Below are positions 16,838-25,409 of a stretch of DNA of 64,000 nt, piece by piece (within the stretch, counting starts at the first letter, position 1; each line of letters starts with the position of its first letter). The DNA lies in assembly GCA_910585205.1 (NCBI GenBank), contig CAJUCC010000025.1, positions 3,829 to 67,828 of the forward strand. The letters run 5' to 3'. The stretch is from an uncultured Lachnospiraceae bacterium (GTDB lineage Bacteria > Bacillota > Clostridia > Lachnospirales > Lachnospiraceae). The notes beneath the pieces were generated by a model that saw only the letters and a program-made list of their open reading frames with translations, did not search any database and was not told where the DNA came from. The position numbers were made by a program, and so were the translations under genes.

Positions 16838-18220
16838 TTATTTCCCCATACAAAACCGGGAAAAAATTTCATTGACCAAATCTTCTCCGACTTCTTCCCC
16901 CATAATTCGTCCCAAAGCGGAATACGCGTTCATCAGATCGATCGAATAAAAATCTTCCGGCAATGCGCACAAAATACTCTCCTTTACCAATACCAGACTG
17001 TCATACGCCTCTTTCAGCGCTTCCTTCTGCCGTACATTGGTGATAAACACTTCATTGGTAAAAGAAATTTTCCCATGGAAAAATAATCGTTCTATCATAT
17101 CTTCCAATTCATCAATTCCCGTCTGTTCACGAATCGATATGCGAATTACCGGAAAACGATTTTGGAACATTCTGCTCACGTCTTCTTCCGTGATGACCGC
17201 GGTCAAATCGGTTTTATTCAATAGAATAATGGTATTTTTCTGTGCCACCAGAGAAACGATCGCCGTATCGTTTTCATCCAGTGGAATCGAAGCATCAACG
17301 ACATATAAAATCAGATCCGCATCTTCCGCAGAGCGGACGGCCCGTTCCACACCGATCTTTTCCACCTGATCTTCCGCCTTGCGGATACCTGCGGTATCGA
17401 TTATCCGCAAGCTGACACTTTTGATTCTGACCGATTCTTCCACAATATCCCTTGTCGTTCCCGCTATATCGGTGACAATCGCCCGTTCTTCTTTTGCCAA
17501 CGTATTTAATAAAGAAGACTTTCCGGCATTTGGCTTTCCCAGAATAACCGTTTTGATTCCCTCTTTCAACATCCGGCCATTGCCAAAGGAATCCAAAAGT
17601 CTGCCGATTTCAAAGAGAAGCGTTTCCAAAATACCCGACAGTTTATTCCCATATCCGTCCAGACTGATATGTTCCGGATCATCCAGCGCAGACTCAATAA
17701 AGGCAATTTCATATATAATTTTCTCACGAAGACTTTTCACCGCAGAAGCTACCGCGCCCTGCAGATGACTGACAGAACATTTTCTGGCCAGCTCATTGTC
17801 CGAAGCGATCAAATCCATAACGGCTTCCGCTTTGGATAAATCAATTCTTCCGTTTAGAAAAGCCCGTTTTGTAAACTCACCCGGCTCCGCGAGCCTGGCT
17901 CCGTTTCGTAAAACAACCTCCAAAACTCTGTTCGTAATCCATACGCCGCCATGACAGTTAATTTCCACCGTATCTTCCATCGTATAACTCTTAGGCGCCC
18001 GCATCACGGAAACCATCACCTCATCGACAATCTCTTCTCCGTCAAAGATAAAACCGTAATGAATGGTATGGCTATCCGCATGATCGAGAATATGCTTTTT
18101 CCCGCGCGTGCGAAAGATACGGTCTGCGATGGTAACTGCACAGTCCCCACTGACTCTGATTACACTGATACCCGATTCCGCTAAAGCAGTGGCAATCGCC
18201 GCTATTGTCTGATTTTCCAT
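16838..18220 (-). CDS. mnmE: tRNA modification GTPase MnmE (TrmE)
   Basis: 460 residues. An N-terminal formyl-THF-binding domain (IAAIATALAESGISVIRVSG, GEFTKRAFLNGRIDLSKAEAVMDLI) is followed by a helical domain with an embedded G domain: GKPNAGKSSLLN, DIAGTTRD, DTAGIR and NKTD. The C-terminus ends FSRFCMGK, carrying the family's essential Cys near the end. It works as a heterotetramer with MnmG. The 84-bp gap to jag upstream contains a long inverted repeat. Confidence 0.97.
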   Translation of the reverse strand: MENQTIAAIATALAESGISVIRVSGDCAVTIADRIFRTRGKKHILDHADSHTIHYGFIFDGEEIVDEVMVSVMRAPKSYTMEDTVEINCHGGVWITNRVLEVVLRNGARLAEPGEFTKRAFLNGRIDLSKAEAVMDLIASDNELARKCSVSHLQGAVASAVKSLREKIIYEIAFIESALDDPEHISLDGYGNKLSGILETLLFEIGRLLDSFGNGRMLKEGIKTVILGKPNAGKSSLLNTLAKEERAIVTDIAGTTRDIVEESVRIKSVSLRIIDTAGIRKAEDQVEKIGVERAVRSAEDADLILYVVDASIPLDENDTAIVSLVAQKNTIILLNKTDLTAVITEEDVSRMFQNRFPVIRISIREQTGIDELEDMIERLFFHGKISFTNEVFITNVRQKEALKEAYDSLVLVKESILCALPEDFYSIDLMNAYSALGRIMGEEVGEDLVNEIFSRFCMGK

Positions 18221-18248
18221 TTCCAGTCACAATCCCCAGTACTGAATA

Positions 18249-18299
18249 AAGCAAATGCCCGGTTATCGTAAAACAAACCGGGCTGTGCATGCTTTGCTT
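18249..18299. other. Bipartite inverted repeat between jag and mnmE
   Basis: Inner stem GCCCGGTT (18257-18264) / AACCGGGC (18276-18283) and outer stem AAGCAAA (18249-18255) / TTTGCTT (18293-18299). No T-run follows on the minus strand, so it is more likely an mRNA processing or stability structure than a terminator. Confidence 0.5.
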
Positions 18300-18303
18300 C
18301 TGT

Positions 18304-18930
18304 TTATGATTTCTTCAATGTTACAACAACCCTTCTGAAAGGTTCATCTCCCTCGCTGTGTGTCACCACATATTTGTCATTTTGCAGAGCAGAATGAATA
18401 ATTCGTCTTTCGTATGGGTTCATCGGCTCCAGAGAGACAGGGCGCTTTGTTCTTTTCACTTTAAAGGCAATATTTTTCGCAAGATTTTCCAACGTATCCT
18501 TTCTTCTCTTTCGGTAATTTTCCGTATCCACCTTAACCCGGATGTAATTATCCACATCTTTATTCACTACCAGTGAAGTCAGATATTGCAGAGAATCGAG
18601 CGTCTGTCCCCTTTTTCCGATCAGAATCCCCATCTCATCACCGCTTAAATCTACATCCATAAAATGTTCCAGATCATCATATTTTACATCAATCACAACA
18701 GCCAGATTCATTGCCTCGAAGACATCATTCAAAAACTCTCTGGCAGTATCCGTAACGGAAGATTTCACTCTTGCTTTAATCACAGCAGCTTTGAAACCAA
18801 TTCCCAAAAATCCGGCAGAGCCTTCTTCTATCACTTCATATTCCAGTTTATCACTCGTAACAGAAAACTTCTGACATGCTTCCGTGATCGCATCATCAAC
18901 TGTCTTTGCACTTATTTCTGTAAACTCCAT
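18304..18930 (-). CDS. jag: RNA-binding protein Jag (KhpB/EloR)
   Basis: 208 residues in three domains. The Jag-N domain (residues 1-50) contains SAKTVDDAITEACQKF and GSAGFLGIG. The KH domain has the loop GILIGKRGQTLDSLQYL. The R3H domain contains NPYERRIIHSALQN and closes with FRRVVVTLKK. The family binds RNA with KhpA and influences cell-wall synthesis and division in Firmicutes. It lies 12 nt downstream of yidC in the conserved rpmH-to-rsmG cluster. Confidence 0.95.
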   Translation of the reverse strand: MEFTEISAKTVDDAITEACQKFSVTSDKLEYEVIEEGSAGFLGIGFKAAVIKARVKSSVTDTAREFLNDVFEAMNLAVVIDVKYDDLEHFMDVDLSGDEMGILIGKRGQTLDSLQYLTSLVVNKDVDNYIRVKVDTENYRKRRKDTLENLAKNIAFKVKRTKRPVSLEPMNPYERRIIHSALQNDKYVVTHSEGDEPFRRVVVTLKKS

Positions 18931-18942
18931 CCCGGATACCTC

Positions 18943-20247
18943 CTATTTTTCTTTATTGTCGCTGTTATTCTTTTCGTTATATTCTTTTACCATATTGGCC
19001 TTTGCAGAAATACTGCCCGGTTTTTTATGATTTTCATAGTATTCATAGGCCCTTTTCACTGTCTCTTCTTTTTCAAAATCAGTTATAACCGATTTGGACT
19101 GATTGACGCGTTTCGTATTCATCGAAGCATAACTGTTGATCTGCTTCCCGGAAACGCCCATTTTCTCCAACTTCTTTTCCCGCTTTTCCATATTCTTTTT
19201 AATCAGTTCATCCATATCAATCTTATCGATATGTCTGTTGATTAATATCTGCTGAATACATCTGACAACCGCACCGGCGATCCAGTAAATACCCATACCG
19301 GCCGGCAGTGTAAAGCAGAAAACCGCCGACATAATGGGCATCATAATATTCATCGTCTTCATCGATGCCGCCACACTGTCCGTCTGTCCGTTATTGCCTT
19401 TAGTCTCAGCCTGCGGCATCAACTTTACATTCATCCACTGTGTAAAAGCCGCCAGAAAAGGAACCATCAACGCCGCCACAACCATCAGATATGCGCCTGT
19501 CGCAAAGGCATCCTTTAAGATAAAAGACGGTGAGTTTCCAATATTCAGTCCGAGAAAATTATTATATTCGTTTAATTTTGTCACTGTATTGGTGACATCA
19601 GCAGATAACGTCGGGAAACGATCAATAATGCTCTGCCATTCTGCACTGGACGCTCTGTTCAGGCAGTCAATATAAGTATTTTGAATATAACTTGCATTAC
19701 CGCTTAAAAAAGCGTCATTGGTAAACTGTTTCGCATAGATATTGGCATTTTTAAAACCCTGCAAAAGCTCTGCACTGCCACTCTGTGCCATCAGCTTGTC
19801 CACCAGCGGGAAAAAAGCACTCTTAATCTGCTCAACATATGCAGGCATCGAGTTGATAACACGATACAATGCAAACAAAATCGGCATCTGAATCAAAAGC
19901 TGCAGACAACTTCCGGTCGGAGACACGCCGTATTTGTCATAAATCGCCTTAGTCTCCTCATTCATTGCCATCATGGATTCATTATCTTTTTTATTTTTAT
20001 ACTTTTTCTGAACTTCCTGCAGTTCGGGATTCATCTTAGCAGACAGCTTTGAAAACTTCTGCTGTTTGATCGTCAGAGGCGTCATACACCCATAAATGAC
20101 GATGGTAAACAAAATAATGGAAAGACCGATATTGGGAATTCCCATTTTATCAAGCAGAATAAAAATGCCATCCATCAGATAACCAAGCAGGATGGCCACA
20201 GGTTTCAGAAAACCCGACTGCTGTGTCAGTAAAATACCATTTGACAA
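18943..20247 (-). CDS. yidC: Membrane protein insertase YidC/SpoIIIJ (OxaA family)
   Basis: About 434 residues. It inserts and folds membrane proteins with or without SecYEG. Visible are the N-terminal helix near FLKPVAILLGYLMDGIFILLDK, the cytosolic coiled-coil hairpin (MNPELQEVQKKYKNKKDNESMMAMNEETKAIYDKYGVSP), and the family helices GSCLQLLIQMPILFALYRVI and LPAGMGIYWIAGAVVRCIQQILI. A poorly conserved loop of about 100 residues separates helices 3 and 4. An ATG at 20265 is in frame, but the next codons form the SD AAGGAGG, spaced 8 nt from TTG 20247, so TTG is preferred. Confidence 0.95.
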   Translation of the reverse strand: MSNGILLTQQSGFLKPVAILLGYLMDGIFILLDKMGIPNIGLSIILFTIVIYGCMTPLTIKQQKFSKLSAKMNPELQEVQKKYKNKKDNESMMAMNEETKAIYDKYGVSPTGSCLQLLIQMPILFALYRVINSMPAYVEQIKSAFFPLVDKLMAQSGSAELLQGFKNANIYAKQFTNDAFLSGNASYIQNTYIDCLNRASSAEWQSIIDRFPTLSADVTNTVTKLNEYNNFLGLNIGNSPSFILKDAFATGAYLMVVAALMVPFLAAFTQWMNVKLMPQAETKGNNGQTDSVAASMKTMNIMMPIMSAVFCFTLPAGMGIYWIAGAVVRCIQQILINRHIDKIDMDELIKKNMEKREKKLEKMGVSGKQINSYASMNTKRVNQSKSVITDFEKEETVKRAYEYYENHKKPGSISAKANMVKEYNEKNNSDNKEK

Positions 20248-20289
20248 TTCTCTGTCCTCCTTCATTCCTTTCCTTATATAATAGTGTTG

Positions 20290-20520
20290 TTAAGGAACGG
20301 GATCATATCCCCCTCTGGAAAAAGGATTGCACCGGACTATTCTCCAGGCAGTCAAAAGACCGCCCTTAAAAACGCCATACCTTTCAAACGCCTCAATACC
20401 ATACTGGGAACAGGTAGGAAAATAGGGGCATTTTGTTCTTTTCAAAGGAGATATATATTTTTGATAAAATTTTATAAAAGCAATCACTGTTTTTTTCATA
20501 ACAAAAATCAGATATTTCAT
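20290..20520 (-). CDS. yidD: Membrane protein insertion efficiency factor YidD
   Basis: 76 residues. A short amphipathic protein with the family strings FYQKYISPLK, CPYFPTCSQYGIEAFERYG and RCNPFSRGGYDPVP. It assists YidC-dependent insertion at the inner face of the membrane. Its ATG overlaps the rnpA stop (ATGA). An internal Met8 is an alternative start giving 69 residues. Confidence 0.95.
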   Translation of the reverse strand: MKYLIFVMKKTVIAFIKFYQKYISPLKRTKCPYFPTCSQYGIEAFERYGVFKGGLLTAWRIVRCNPFSRGGYDPVP

Positions 20521-20867
20521 AACGATTCTGACTGATGCAGAATATTATGAAGCTTTCCCAGATGTAACATAGCGCTTTCGATCTCCCAATAAGAAACCGC
20601 TCCCGCGCCGTTTCTTGCAACGACTACCATATCCAAACCACTATTGAATATTGTTTCATGCAGCCGGTAACTTTCCCGGATCAGTCTTGTCACCCGATGC
20701 CTGACAACACTGTTTCCGACTTTTTTACTGACAGATATTCCCAGTCTGTTCTTTTCCTGATGATTTTCCACAATATACATAATCAAATATTTATTGGCAA
20801 ACGATTTGCCTTTCCTGTAAACATCCCGGAAATCCCTGTTCTTTTTCAAAGATTCTGAAAATATCAT
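20517..20867 (-). CDS. rnpA: Ribonuclease P protein component
   Basis: About 116 residues. The basic protein subunit assists RNase P RNA in 5' processing of pre-tRNA. The family core is FANKYLIMYIVENHQEKNRLGISVSKKVGNSVVRHRVTRLIRESYR, with the basic RNR-like helix HRVTRLIRE. An upstream in-frame extension to 20906 is not family-like; ATG 20867 behind a weak SD (CAGGG) matches the usual N-terminus (SESLKKNRDF). Confidence 0.95.
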   Translation of the reverse strand: MIFSESLKKNRDFRDVYRKGKSFANKYLIMYIVENHQEKNRLGISVSKKVGNSVVRHRVTRLIRESYRLHETIFNSGLDMVVVARNGAGAVSYWEIESAMLHLGKLHNILHQSESL

Positions 20868-20895
20868 AAGCCCTGCCTGCCTGCCGGCATAAGAG

Positions 20896-20918
20896 AAAAA
20901 GGCCACATAACGCGGCCT
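20896..20918 (-). terminator. Attenuator-type terminator between rpmH and rnpA
   Basis: A minus-strand stem AGGCC/GGCCT (20918-20914 with 20904-20900) is followed by a run of five T (20900-20896). It overlaps the rpmH stop codon. The stem is short, so partial termination is likely, giving more rpmH than rnpA message. Confidence 0.55.
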
Positions 20919-21051
20919 ATGCTGATAATCTCTTTCTTCCTTTTGCTCTTCTTGCAGCTAAAACTTTTCTTCCACCCGGAGTACTCATTCTTGCACGAAA
21001 GCCATGGACTTTGGATCTTTGTCTCTTTTTTGGCTGAAATGTCATTTTCAT
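20917..21051 (-). CDS. rpmH: 50S ribosomal protein L34
   Basis: 44 residues, MKMTFQPKKRQRSKVHGFRA followed by RMSTPGGRKVL and a basic tail, the standard length and sequence of L34. The SD AAGGAGGTG lies 7-8 nt before ATG 21051. It is the first gene of the minus-strand cluster leaving oriC and has a near-consensus promoter. Confidence 0.98.
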   Translation of the reverse strand: MKMTFQPKKRQRSKVHGFRARMSTPGGRKVLAARRAKGRKRLSA

Positions 21052-21091
21052 GTGGATACACCTCCTTTTTATTATGGAAAATATCGTTACA

Positions 21092-21120
21092 ATTATATAA
21101 GATAGCAAGGCGCAAGTCAA
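21092..21120 (-). promoter_or_regulatory. Promoter of rpmH
   Basis: Minus-strand TTGACT (21120-21115), 17-bp spacer, TATAAT (21097-21092). Confidence 0.85.
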
Positions 21121-21156
21121 GCAAATAAAAGGCTTTTCCGCAAAAAAGTATGAATT

Positions 21157-21202
21157 TCATCCACAACCGATTATCCACAAAATGTGCATAAATTGTGGAT
21201 AA
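21157..21202. other. oriC left cluster of DnaA boxes
   Basis: Perfect boxes TTATCCACA at 21171-21179 (plus) and 21202-21194 (minus). One-mismatch boxes are TCATCCACA at 21157-21165 and TTATGCACA at 21191-21183 (minus). Four boxes within 46 bp upstream of dnaA correspond to the incA/B-type part of a bipartite Firmicute origin. Confidence 0.9.
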
Positions 21203-21279
21203 CTCTTTAATATCCTGTGCAAAACTTTATTTTTACTCTGATCTATAAGGAATTTTAATGTTCATAAACATTTTAACCC

Positions 21280-21288
21280 TTATCCACA
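21280..21288 (+). other. DnaA box upstream of the dnaA promoter
   Basis: A perfect TTATCCACA, 26 bp before the predicted dnaA -35. It could serve both origin function and dnaA autoregulation. The rest of the 21052-21379 gap is AT-rich and holds the rpmH and dnaA promoters. Confidence 0.85.
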
Positions 21289-21313
21289 TAGCAGATTTCC
21301 ATACGGAAAGCAT

Positions 21314-21342
21314 TTGAATTTTTCCTTTAAATACGTTATTAT
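21314..21342 (+). promoter_or_regulatory. Promoter of dnaA
   Basis: TTGAAT (21314-21319), 17-bp spacer, TATTAT (21337-21342), followed by a short leader with SD AGGAG before the dnaA ATG. Confidence 0.7.
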
Positions 21343-21379
21343 ATAGATTGAGATATTTTGAGATCAGGAGAATTATAAG

Positions 21380-22738
21380 ATGGATAAAATAAAAGACTCA
21401 TGGGAAGCGATCAAGGAAACAATCAAAAAAGAATATGACCTGTCGGAAATCTCCTATGTGACATGGGTTGAACCTCTGCAATACTACAAGACAGAGGATG
21501 ACACCGTTATCGTATCCATTCCCTCCGATCAATCTCATGCACTGAAGTATATTTCCAGCAAATATAAAAGCTATTTTGAAGTAACGATCACAGAAATGAT
21601 GGATCACAACTACAAAGTTACCTTTATTCTGGAAAAAGATCAGAAAGAAGGCGGAAACGGCAGCAATGACAGAGTTACCCATTACTCGGTCAATTACGAA
21701 CATGCAAACCTCAATCCGAAATATAAATTTGATACCTTTGTAGTGGGCAGTAACAATAAGTTTGCACATTCTGCCTCACTTGCGGTCGCGGAATCACCGG
21801 GTGTCACCTATAATCCCCTTTACCTCTATGGCGGAGCCGGACTGGGAAAGACACATCTGATGCATTCGATCGGTCACTTTATCCTCGAGCAGGAACCGGA
21901 CACAAAGGTACTCTATGTCACAAGCGAACAATTTACTAACGAAGTCATCGAATCCATTCGCAGCGGTAACGCCGCTGCCATGACCAACCTCCGCGACAAA
22001 TACCGGACGGTCGATGTCCTGCTGATCGATGACATACAGTTTATAATAGGAAAGGAAAGCACACAGGAAGAGTTTTTTCATACCTTTAATGTACTGCATT
22101 CCGCGAGAAAACAGATCATCCTTTCCTCCGACAAACCGCCAAAAGATATGGAAACACTGGAAGAACGATTCCGTTCACGCTTTGAATGGGGTCTGATCGC
22201 AGACATACAGGCACCCGATTATGAGACAAGAATGGCTATCCTCCGTAAAAACGCGGAAAACTTTGACCGGGTCATTCATGATGATATTCTGAACTATATC
22301 GCTTCCAATATCAAATCCAATATCCGGGAACTGGAAGGCGCTTTTAATAAGATCATAGCTTTTATCAGATTAAATCATGTGGATGTTATGACACTGGATA
22401 TGGCGGAGGAAGCTTTGAAGGATATTATTTATCCTGACAGACAGAGAGTGATAACGCCTGCTCTGATACTGGATACTGTGGCGGAACATTATAATATCAG
22501 CCCGGAAGACATCACTTCCAGAAAACGAAACAGCGAACTGATACAGCCCAGACATGTGGTTATGTATCTCTGCCGCAGTCTGATCGATATTCCGTTTGCC
22601 AATATCGCCAAACTCCTGAACAAAAAAGATCACACAACAATTATCCATGGTGTGAATAAGATTACGGAAGATGTGGAAAAGGATGAGGAATTGCGCAATC
22701 GAATTGACGTAATTCGAAAAAAACTGAATCCGTCCTGA
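21380..22738 (+). CDS. dnaA: Chromosomal replication initiator protein DnaA
   Basis: 452 residues. Domain I (residues 1-85) contains ISYVTWVEPLQYY. A linker is followed by the AAA+ domain from NPKYKFDTFVVGSNNKFAHSA, with Walker A GGAGLGKTHLMH, Walker B VLLIDDIQFI and sensor 2 around NIRELEGAFNKI. Domain IV binds DnaA boxes and holds the signature KKDHTTIIHGVNKI. SD CAGGAG precedes ATG 21380. It binds the boxes on both sides of its own gene and melts the adjacent AT-rich DNA. Confidence 0.99.
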   Translation: MDKIKDSWEAIKETIKKEYDLSEISYVTWVEPLQYYKTEDDTVIVSIPSDQSHALKYISSKYKSYFEVTITEMMDHNYKVTFILEKDQKEGGNGSNDRVTHYSVNYEHANLNPKYKFDTFVVGSNNKFAHSASLAVAESPGVTYNPLYLYGGAGLGKTHLMHSIGHFILEQEPDTKVLYVTSEQFTNEVIESIRSGNAAAMTNLRDKYRTVDVLLIDDIQFIIGKESTQEEFFHTFNVLHSARKQIILSSDKPPKDMETLEERFRSRFEWGLIADIQAPDYETRMAILRKNAENFDRVIHDDILNYIASNIKSNIRELEGAFNKIIAFIRLNHVDVMTLDMAEEALKDIIYPDRQRVITPALILDTVAEHYNISPEDITSRKRNSELIQPRHVVMYLCRSLIDIPFANIAKLLNKKDHTTIIHGVNKITEDVEKDEELRNRIDVIRKKLNPS

Positions 22739-22742
22739 GTGG

Positions 22743-22771
22743 TTATCAACAAAATACGATTGTTACCCACA
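22743..22771 (+). other. oriC right DnaA boxes downstream of dnaA
   Basis: TTATCAACA (22743-22751) and TTACCCACA (22763-22771), each one mismatch from consensus. They lie just after the dnaA stop and before an AT-rich stretch, matching the box order of the unwinding half of bipartite origins. Confidence 0.7.
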
Positions 22772-22801
22772 GGCAATTCGGAGGTTTTCACCGGCTGAAT
22801 A

Positions 22802-22830
22802 TTTCCATTTTTGCCCGAAAATAGTATAAT
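22802..22830 (+). promoter_or_regulatory. Candidate promoter of dnaN
   Basis: TTTCCA (22802-22807), 17-bp spacer, perfect TATAAT (22825-22830). It would give a leader of about 110 nt before dnaN, running through the AT-rich unwinding region. Confidence 0.6.
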
Positions 22831-22857
22831 AAACGAGATATAAACAAATTCACAGCT

Positions 22858-22893
22858 ATTAAGATTAAGATTAAGAAATATTTATAAATATAT
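22858..22893. other. AT-rich unwinding element candidate with hexamer repeats
   Basis: Three tandem copies of ATTAAG (22858-22875) run into a nearly pure A/T stretch to 22893. Its position between the right DnaA boxes and dnaN is that of the duplex unwinding element in Firmicute origins. Confidence 0.6.
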
Positions 22894-22948
22894 AGTCAAC
22901 TGCGCATGCATGTGACTGCAGACAGACAGGAAAGGAAGTTATGCACAT

Positions 22949-24058
22949 ATGAAAATAATATGTCCCAAATCAAATCTTTTAAGTGGTGTACAGATTGTAT
23001 CAAAAGCAGTTCCGAGCAAAACAACCATGTCTATCCTGGAATGTATTCTGATCGATGTGCGCCGGGATGACATCACACTGATTGCGAATGATATGGAACT
23101 TGGTATCGAAACAAAAATTAAGGGAACGATTGTCGAAAAGGGTATGATTGCGCTGGATGCCAAAATCTTTCTGGAAATTGTACGCAAATTGCCCGAGAAC
23201 GATGTGACGATCGAGACAGACGATTCCCTGAAAACAACAATTACCTGTGAGAAAGCCAGATTTAATATTATCGGAAAATCAGGAGAAGATTTTTCCTGTC
23301 TTCCTGCCATCGAAAAAAACGATTCCGTTGTCGTTTCACAATTTACATTAAAAGAAGTGATTCGGCAGACGATCTTTTCGATTGCCGACAATGACAACAA
23401 TAAAATGATGACAGGGGAATTATTCGAAATCAGAGAAGATAATCTGAAGGTTGTTTCACTGGACGGACACAGAATTTCCATCCGTAATATCAAACTGAAA
23501 AATTTCTATGAAGATAAAAAAGCAGTTATCCCGGGCAAGACACTGAATGAAATCGGTAAGATTTTAAGCGGCGATGTGGATAAAAATGTTTCAATATTTT
23601 TTACCGACAGACATGTCGTGTTTGAATTTGATAACACGATGGTGGTATCCCGTCTGATCGAGGGAGAATACTTCCGCATTGATCAGATGCTTTCCAGCGA
23701 TTATGAGACAAAAATTAAAATCAATAAAAAAGAGTTTTTAAATTGTATTGACAGAGCAACGCTTCTCGTAAAAGAAGGGGATAAAAAGCCGATTATCATT
23801 ACAATCAAAGATAACGGCATGGAATTAAAGATCAATTCCACCGTGGGAAGCATGAACGAAGAAATTGACATTAAAAAAAGCGGCAAGGATATTATGATCG
23901 GATTCAATCCCAAATTTCTGATTGATGCCCTGAAGGTAATCGACGACGAAGAAATTTATGTATATATGGTGAATCCGAAGGCTCCCTGCTTTATCCGCGA
24001 TGCGGGAGAGAGCTATATTTATCTGATTCTTCCGGTAAACTTTACAACCGTTTCGTAA
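22949..24058 (+). CDS. dnaN: DNA polymerase III beta subunit (sliding clamp)
   Basis: 369 residues, the usual size, with three topologically similar domains. Landmarks are SNLLSGVQIVSKAVPSKTTMSILECILI at the N-terminus and the central MTGELFEIREDNLKVVSLDGHRIS. The C-terminal VNPKAPCFIRDAGESYIYLILPV contains the hydrophobic pocket that receives clamp-binding motifs. SD GGAAAGGAAG precedes ATG 22949. It follows dnaA in the canonical order. Confidence 0.98.
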   Translation: MKIICPKSNLLSGVQIVSKAVPSKTTMSILECILIDVRRDDITLIANDMELGIETKIKGTIVEKGMIALDAKIFLEIVRKLPENDVTIETDDSLKTTITCEKARFNIIGKSGEDFSCLPAIEKNDSVVVSQFTLKEVIRQTIFSIADNDNNKMMTGELFEIREDNLKVVSLDGHRISIRNIKLKNFYEDKKAVIPGKTLNEIGKILSGDVDKNVSIFFTDRHVVFEFDNTMVVSRLIEGEYFRIDQMLSSDYETKIKINKKEFLNCIDRATLLVKEGDKKPIIITIKDNGMELKINSTVGSMNEEIDIKKSGKDIMIGFNPKFLIDALKVIDDEEIYVYMVNPKAPCFIRDAGESYIYLILPVNFTTVS

Positions 24059-24081
24059 TAATTGTATAAAAAAGGAAAAAT

Positions 24082-24288
24082 ATGGAAACCATTACATTAA
24101 AAGACGAATATATCAAATTGGGCCAGGCTTTGAAAGCGGCAGGGCTTGTGGAAAGCGGTGTGGATGCTAAATTTGCCATTCAGGACGGACTTGTAAAGGT
24201 GAACGGAGCAGTGACACTTCAGCGCGGAAAAAAATTATATGCAGGGGATATGGTAGAGTACAGAGGAAACCGCATTACAGTACAATAA
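24082..24288 (+). CDS. S4-domain RNA-binding protein (YaaA/RlbA type)
   Basis: 68 residues consisting of a single S4 fold: TLKDEYIKLGQALKAAGLVESG, DGLVKVNGAVTLQRGKKLYAGD and a final VEYRG strand. This small protein always sits between dnaN and recF in Firmicutes and has been connected with ribosome assembly. SD AAAGGAAAA lies before ATG 24082; 10 nt separate it from recF. Confidence 0.93.
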   Translation: METITLKDEYIKLGQALKAAGLVESGVDAKFAIQDGLVKVNGAVTLQRGKKLYAGDMVEYRGNRITVQ

Positions 24289-24298
24289 AGGGATTATT

Positions 24299-25384
24299 AT
24301 GATTATAAAATCACTGGAGCTTTCTGATTTCAGAAACTATGAACTTCTGGATCTGCATTTTGACAGAGGGACCAATATCTTATACGGTGACAATGCACAG
24401 GGAAAGACAAATATTCTGGAAGCCATCTTTGTGTCGGGGACGACAAAATCCCATAAAGGGAGCAAAGATAAAGAAATGATACGTTTTGGAAAAGAAGAAG
24501 CGCATATCCGTACATATCTGGAAAAAGAAGATCTGGAAAATAAAGTCGACATGCATCTGCGCAGCGCCAGATCCAAAGGCATTGCAATCAACGGAAAAAA
24601 GATCAAAAAGGCCGCAGAACTGCTCGGACTTTTGAATGTGGTGTTTTTTTCTCCCGAAGATCTGAGTATTATTAAAAACGGACCGGGAGAACGGCGGCGT
24701 TTTGTGGATATGGAATTGTGTCAGCTCGACAGCTTTTATCTGTACAACCTCAATCATTATAATAAGATTGTAAACCAGAGAAACAAACTTCTGCGGGATC
24801 TCTCCCTGCATCCGGATTTAAAGGAAACACTTGGAATCTGGGATGCGCAGCTTGTCTCGTTTGGGAGTAAGATTATAGAACGGCGGGAAACGTTTACTTC
24901 TCAGCTCAATGAAATGATCTGCGGAATTCACGGTAAACTTTCCGGCGGCAGAGAAGAGCTGCGGATTATTTATGAACCGGATGCGAGTGTGGCAGATTTT
25001 GAGGAAAAGTGCCGCAAAAACAGAGAAAGAGATATAAAGCTGAAACAGACGACGACGGGGCCGCACCGGGATGATTTTTCGTTTCTGACAGGTGATATGG
25101 ATATTCGCAAATATGGTTCACAGGGACAGCAGCGGACGGCTGCCCTGTCATTAAAGCTGGCGGAAATCGAACTGGTTAAGAAAATATCCAAAGACAAGCC
25201 CGTGCTGCTTCTGGACGATGTTTTGTCGGAGCTGGACAGCAACCGGCAGAATTATCTTTTAAACAGTATCGGAGATATTCAGACGATTATCACATGTACC
25301 GGATTGGATGATTTTATCAACAATCGGTTTGAAATCAATAAGATATTCAAAGTGACGGAAGGAACCGTGACAGGCGAGAATTGA
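24299..25384 (+). CDS. recF: DNA replication and repair protein RecF
   Basis: 361 residues. An SMC-like ATPase that helps load RecA at gaps. Walker A GDNAQGKTNILEA is near residue 31, the RecF family string RRRFVDMELCQLD is in the arm, the signature-like GSQGQQRTAALSLKLAEIEL follows, and Walker B is PVLLLDDVLSELD. All key residues are present. Confidence 0.97.
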   Translation: MIIKSLELSDFRNYELLDLHFDRGTNILYGDNAQGKTNILEAIFVSGTTKSHKGSKDKEMIRFGKEEAHIRTYLEKEDLENKVDMHLRSARSKGIAINGKKIKKAAELLGLLNVVFFSPEDLSIIKNGPGERRRFVDMELCQLDSFYLYNLNHYNKIVNQRNKLLRDLSLHPDLKETLGIWDAQLVSFGSKIIERRETFTSQLNEMICGIHGKLSGGREELRIIYEPDASVADFEEKCRKNRERDIKLKQTTTGPHRDDFSFLTGDMDIRKYGSQGQQRTAALSLKLAEIELVKKISKDKPVLLLDDVLSELDSNRQNYLLNSIGDIQTIITCTGLDDFINNRFEINKIFKVTEGTVTGEN

Positions 25385-25409
25385 TTGACACAAAGAGCAG
25401 GAGGGATAT

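Noticed and set aside
16005..16949. 314-residue plus-strand open frame
   Set aside because: Antisense to mnmG and mnmE, low-complexity His/Phe-rich, no SD.
22858..22875. ATTAAG tandem repeats as plasmid-type iterons or a CRISPR-like element
   Set aside because: Only three 6-bp units with no spacers, located at the expected unwinding site of oriC.
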